From positions 2,604,001 through 2,668,000 of the forward strand of contig NZ_CP154879.1 in the NCBI RefSeq assembly GCF_039614765.1: a stretch of DNA of 64,000 nt. Reading direction: 5' to 3'. Each line of letters begins with the position of its first letter. The stretch's first letter is position 1. This document shows positions 60,804 to 64,000 of this stretch, one piece after another. Origin of the DNA: Castellaniella sp. MT123 (GTDB lineage Bacteria; Pseudomonadota; Gammaproteobacteria; Burkholderiales; Burkholderiaceae_B). A model generated the notes under the pieces. That model saw only the letters and a program-made list of their open reading frames with translations, did no database searches and had not been told where the DNA came from. Both the position numbers and the translations under genes were made by a program.

Positions 60804-62993
60804 TTGATCGAGAAATTCTTCAGCGCCATCCTGCCATCCATCCAGCACTTCCATATGCTGGGTTATTGGGCGGCCTTCCTGGCCGCTCTGCTGGAGACGG
60901 CGCTTGTCGTCGGGCTGTTTCTGCCCGGCTCGACGCTGTTGCTGCTGTTGGGGGCTTGGGCGGCCGGCAGCTACCTGGACTTCGGTGATCTGTTGTGGTT
61001 CGCCATTGCCGGCGCTGTCCTTGGCGATAATTTCAATTACTGGCTGGGAGAGCGTTACGGTCAGAAATGGACGCGCAGTGGCGTCTGGTTTCTGACCCCC
61101 GGCCATTTCGAGCAGGTCCACCGCTTTTTTGACCGGCATGGCGCCAAGAGCGTTTTTCTGGGGCGCTTCATCCCGAGCGTCAAGGAAATCGCGCCATTCG
61201 TCGCCGGTACCGTGCAAATGAGGTATCGCACGTTCCTTTTCTGGAACTTCCTGGGGGCGATCGGGTGGGGGCTGCAGTGGGTGGGCGGCGGCTATCTGTT
61301 CGGACAGTCGCTCAAGGTTGCGCAAACGTGGATGTCGCGGGCCGGGATGGTGGTGGTGGCCGTGCTGGTCGCATGGGTGCTGCTTTGGCTCTTGCAGCGC
61401 TTTGTCGTGCGCAAGGGGCGCGATGCATGGCGGGTGACGGTTTCGCTCATGCGTTCGATCAAAGAGGCTCTGGGTCGCAATGCCTACATACGGCGGTGGG
61501 TGCGTCGGCATCCGGCCGGCATCCGCTTCCTCGCGGGTCGTATCGATCGCACGCATTTTCAGGGCCTGCCGCTGACGGTTCTCGTCCTGGCGTTTACCTA
61601 TGTTCTGGCCTTGTTCGCCGGCATCGTCGAGGACGTTGTCACCTCGGACCCGATTGTCGCGATTGATCACGCCACGGCCCAACTGGTTGCCACTTTTCGC
61701 GCGCCGGTGGCCATTCCTCCGTTCGTGTGGATAACCGATTTGGGCCAGCTGCCGGTGGTCGGGGTGCTGTTGCTGATCGGGGCGCTACTGCTCTGGCTCG
61801 TGAACCGGAAGTACGCGGTTGTGGGTTTGCTGGTCTCCAGCCTGGGAGCGGTGGCTTTCAGCTCTCTGGGTAAGCTGGCCTTCGAGCGGCCACGGCCGAC
61901 CGAGGCCGTCCTGCTTGAAACTTCCTATTCGTTTCCGAGCGGGCACGCGACCATTGCCGTCGCCTTTTACGGTTTCGTGGGCTATCTGCTGATCCGCTCC
62001 GCAGCCCGGTGGAAGACGCGGGTCCACCTGTTCTTCTCGACGGTTGCACTGGTGTTCCTGATCGGCCTCAGCCGCATCATGCTCGGCGCACACTTTTTGA
62101 GCGACGTCTGGGCGGGTTACCTGGTTGGCGCACTTTGGCTGATTGTGGGCATCAGCCTGACGGAATGGCTCAGTGTCGGCGGGCGAATGGATTGGGATGC
62201 GCCGGCCGAACGCAGCCGAAAAGCGGCGGCCTTCGGCCTGGTCGCGATCGCGGTTGCCGGGTTTGTCGCCTATGCCGCCACCCGCACGCTGCCAGCCCCG
62301 GTTTCCGCCCCGGAAACCATCATCCACGTCGATCAGCCTTTGGACGACATACTGCGTGCACAGAAACTGACGAGCACATCGTCTCTGTTTGGCGCGTCCG
62401 ATCAGCCGCTCTCGTTTGCCATCGCCACGTCAGGCGCGGATGCATTGTCCGCTCTTCTGCGCCGGGCAGGCTGGCTCCCCGCCGATAGGCCGGATCTGAA
62501 CAGCCTGCTGCGCCTGGCACGACAGGGTCTGGACTACACCACGGCACCGCTCGCGCTGGCGCTCTGGAACAACCGTATCAACGATCTCGCTTTCGAACGC
62601 CTGATTCAGAACGCGCAGGGCAAGGCCGTCGTCACCGTCAGACTCTGGCAAACGCCTTTCCGTGTCGGTGAGCAACAGATCTTCGTGGGGGTGACGCGGA
62701 CGTACGACGGCATCCGCTGGGGCATTTTGCACACAGTCTCGCCCGATGTGGATGCGGCAGCCGAACGATTCGTCGAATCGCTCAAGCAGTCCGGGCAGCC
62801 ATTGAGTCTCTGCCAACGCGCGTTGATCGCTCCGATGACGGGCTCGTATCCGCTGGGCGACCGTTTCTTCACACGGGGGCAGCTATGGCTGCTCGATCCG
62901 GGTGGCGGCGCCGATGCCGCGGGTCTTTGTCGCGCTCACGGGGCGGGGATTGCTCTACTGCTGAAGCATGAGCAACCCCAGAGACAAGATTGA
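60804..62993 (+). CDS. DedA - PAP2 - LssY_C fusion membrane phosphatase
   Basis: 729 residues from a TTG start at 60804, five bases after GAGGGG (first residues MIEKFF). Three domains in order: a DedA-like domain (about 1-205) with FLPGSTLLLLLGAWAAGS and GRFIPSVKEIAPFVAG; a PAP2 domain (about 260-460) with FERPRPTE, SFPSGHAT and SRIMLGAHFLSDV; and an LssY-type C-terminal domain (about 500-720) with DILRAQKLTSTS, RRAGWLPADRP and RLWQTPFRVG. DedA proteins help undecaprenyl phosphate flip back across the membrane, so the fusion may hydrolyse and recycle the same lipid. The substrate is inferred. Confidence 0.88.
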   Translation: MIEKFFSAILPSIQHFHMLGYWAAFLAALLETALVVGLFLPGSTLLLLLGAWAAGSYLDFGDLLWFAIAGAVLGDNFNYWLGERYGQKWTRSGVWFLTPGHFEQVHRFFDRHGAKSVFLGRFIPSVKEIAPFVAGTVQMRYRTFLFWNFLGAIGWGLQWVGGGYLFGQSLKVAQTWMSRAGMVVVAVLVAWVLLWLLQRFVVRKGRDAWRVTVSLMRSIKEALGRNAYIRRWVRRHPAGIRFLAGRIDRTHFQGLPLTVLVLAFTYVLALFAGIVEDVVTSDPIVAIDHATAQLVATFRAPVAIPPFVWITDLGQLPVVGVLLLIGALLLWLVNRKYAVVGLLVSSLGAVAFSSLGKLAFERPRPTEAVLLETSYSFPSGHATIAVAFYGFVGYLLIRSAARWKTRVHLFFSTVALVFLIGLSRIMLGAHFLSDVWAGYLVGALWLIVGISLTEWLSVGGRMDWDAPAERSRKAAAFGLVAIAVAGFVAYAATRTLPAPVSAPETIIHVDQPLDDILRAQKLTSTSSLFGASDQPLSFAIATSGADALSALLRRAGWLPADRPDLNSLLRLARQGLDYTTAPLALALWNNRINDLAFERLIQNAQGKAVVTVRLWQTPFRVGEQQIFVGVTRTYDGIRWGILHTVSPDVDAAAERFVESLKQSGQPLSLCQRALIAPMTGSYPLGDRFFTRGQLWLLDPGGGADAAGLCRAHGAGIALLLKHEQPQRQD

Positions 62994-62994
62994 T

Positions 62995-63017
62995 TTTCGT
63001 GTATTTCGAGTATTTCG
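62995..63017 (+). promoter_or_regulatory. Three TTTCG iterons upstream of the toxin-antitoxin pair
   Basis: TTTCG occurs at 62995, 63004 and 63013, with an exact nine-base spacing, inside a [G/A]TATTTCG-like direct repeat just before the antitoxin. Such iterons are candidates for autoregulatory binding. They are also in frame and encode FRVFRVFRE if an upstream start at 62968 is used. Confidence 0.4.
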
Positions 63018-63030
63018 CGAATGTGCTACC

Positions 63031-63549
63031 ATGAGACGCATGACTACCGCTCACCGCTCTGCCGCTAAGCCGCGCACCGCTCCGACCACCAATCGGCCCG
63101 CTGCCCGCACCAGGAAAACCGCGTCAATGCCACCATTGGTGGCGCTGTCGTTCTCTGTGGAACCTTTTATGTCCGTCGTGCAGCGCCACGTCAAACTTAG
63201 CAAGAAAGCACGTGATGCCATTACTCATGACCTGGCCGAGGTGTTGGGGCACACCAATGTGCAGTTGATCACGGACAAGGGGACGGTAGACCACCACCTC
63301 ACCCCGGCAGTGGGTGAAGCTGATTCTGTACTGACAACAGAAGAGGCAGCCCAACTGGTCAACGTCAGCCGCCCCTACATGGTGAAGCTGATCGACACCG
63401 GCGTCATCGCGCTGCACCAAAAAGTGGGGAACCAACGCCGGGTGCTGCGTAGCGTGGTCCTGCAATGGCAGTCCAAAGAGCGCGCACGCCAGGCGCAGGC
63501 GCTCAAGAGCCTCTCTGAGGGGCTGAGCGAGGAAATTTTCGCATCGTGA
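63031..63549 (+). CDS. Helix-turn-helix (excisionase-type) antitoxin
   Basis: 172 residues from the ATG at 63031. ATG 62968 (overlapping the upstream gene) and internal ATGs at 63040 and 63169 are alternatives; none has a good ribosome site. The first ~45 residues are basic and disordered. The C-terminal part has VLTTEEAAQLVNVSRPYM, an excisionase/MerR-like DNA-binding helix-turn-helix, followed by NQRRVLRSVVLQW. It overlaps the next gene by four bases (GTGA) with a PIN toxin, so it is read as the antitoxin. Confidence 0.75.
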   Translation: MRRMTTAHRSAAKPRTAPTTNRPAARTRKTASMPPLVALSFSVEPFMSVVQRHVKLSKKARDAITHDLAEVLGHTNVQLITDKGTVDHHLTPAVGEADSVLTTEEAAQLVNVSRPYMVKLIDTGVIALHQKVGNQRRVLRSVVLQWQSKERARQAQALKSLSEGLSEEIFAS

Positions 63550-64000
63550 GCATCCCTGTTGTCGCCGACGCCGATGTGCTGTTTCCCGCGACGACACGCG
63601 GCCTGCTCATCTACCTGGACTACCAAGGGCTGCTTGCCCTGCATTGGTCGCCCCTGATCCTGGATGAAGTCAGCCGGGCGCTGGTTGAAACCGGACGCAA
63701 AAAGACCCTGGCCGAAGCCAAGATCAACGAAAACCGCATGAAGAACGCGCTACCCAACGCACTGGTGGCGACAAAAAGCGTTCAGGCCCGATTCAAAGCC
63801 GTGGAACCTGCCGTCCACTCCGCCAAAGACATCCACGTCGCGGCATGTGCCTACCACTTGGTTGCCACGAAGGCCTATCCCGATCACTCGACGGTCACCC
63901 TGACATCGCGCAACGTCAAAGACTTCAAGAAAGGCGCGTTGACCAAGTTGGGCATCACGTTACAGAAACCGGATGATTTCCTCGACGCGCTGTGCGCTTC
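63546..64000 (+). CDS. PIN-domain toxin (truncated by window edge)
   Basis: 151 residues are visible from a GTG start at 63546, overlapping the antitoxin by four bases. PIN features: VVADADVLFP with the first metal-binding aspartate, an acidic LDEVSRAL helix, VAACAYHL with a downstream acidic residue expected at the catalytic site, and TSRNVKDFKKGAL near the usual last aspartate. PIN toxins are ribonucleases cutting tRNA or mRNA. The C terminus lies outside the window; the gene is probably nearly complete here. Confidence 0.8.
   Translation, partial: MSIPVVADADVLFPATTRGLLIYLDYQGLLALHWSPLILDEVSRALVETGRKKTLAEAKINENRMKNALPNALVATKSVQARFKAVEPAVHSAKDIHVAACAYHLVATKAYPDHSTVTLTSRNVKDFKKGALTKLGITLQKPDDFLDALCA

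Overview
The window reads as a chromosomal segment of a high-GC betaproteobacterium, most likely of the order Burkholderiales and probably the family Alcaligenaceae (Bordetella/Achromobacter/Castellaniella-like). This rests on gene families and gene order: a liu leucine-degradation operon carrying aceK, the argS-SPOR-dsbA order, the DUF2868/DUF3482 pair, a DUF1840 protein, several TRAP/TAXI and CaiB-type catabolic genes, and GC-rich codons almost throughout. No tRNA, rRNA, CRISPR array or insertion sequence was recognised. No gene-free gap exceeds about 300 bases.

Positions 1-5362 are visibly more AT-rich than the rest and form one edge of a DNA-modification/defence island. It holds a truncated GHKL-ATPase subunit, a Rossmann methyltransferase-like protein, a second complete GHKL ATPase, a convergent C5-cytosine methyltransferase and a Vsr-type nicking endonuclease. 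The two GHKL proteins resemble each other in their transducer domains. This resembles the MutL/MORC-like ATPase modules of predicted restriction systems, and is the best candidate here for an incompletely described system.

Positions 5395-16386 are leucine/isovalerate catabolism: liuR-liuA-aceK-thiolase-liuB-liuD on the minus strand, and a divergent metallo-beta-lactamase-fold hydrolase followed by metC. A perfect 16-bp palindrome between liuR and the hydrolase is the probable LiuR operator. Positions 16475-19651 are argS-SPOR-dsbA. Positions 19726-23568 encode a very large secreted RHS protein ending in a Tle1/DUF2235-type lipase domain. Positions 23663-28603 hold two small proteins, leuA with a candidate leucine leader peptide, a two-helix membrane protein, rpoN and bfd.

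Positions 28657-41592 form a catabolic cluster: a LysR regulator, CoA-transferase, enoyl-CoA hydratase, aldehyde dehydrogenase, a complete PotABCD-type ABC importer, a class III (glutamate-semialdehyde-like) aminotransferase, an orphan branched-chain-type binding protein and a beta-hydroxyacid dehydrogenase. Together they suggest uptake, deamination, oxidation and CoA activation of an amine or beta-amino-acid-like compound. The true substrate cannot be read from the sequence. A strong hairpin closes the cluster.

Positions 41725-58405 are mostly housekeeping and transport: bfr, a proline-rich anchored protein, prfC, a LysE/RhtB exporter, rhlE, a TPM-domain protein with a Gly/Ser tail, the DUF3482 GTPase and DUF2868 membrane pair, a TRAP-TAXI importer with DUF1850, thpR, a ClC channel and a cation/proton antiporter. 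Positions 58475-64000 hold two cell-envelope proteins, two PAP2-type phosphatases (one fused to DedA and LssY-C domains), and a toxin-antitoxin pair whose PIN toxin is cut by the right edge.
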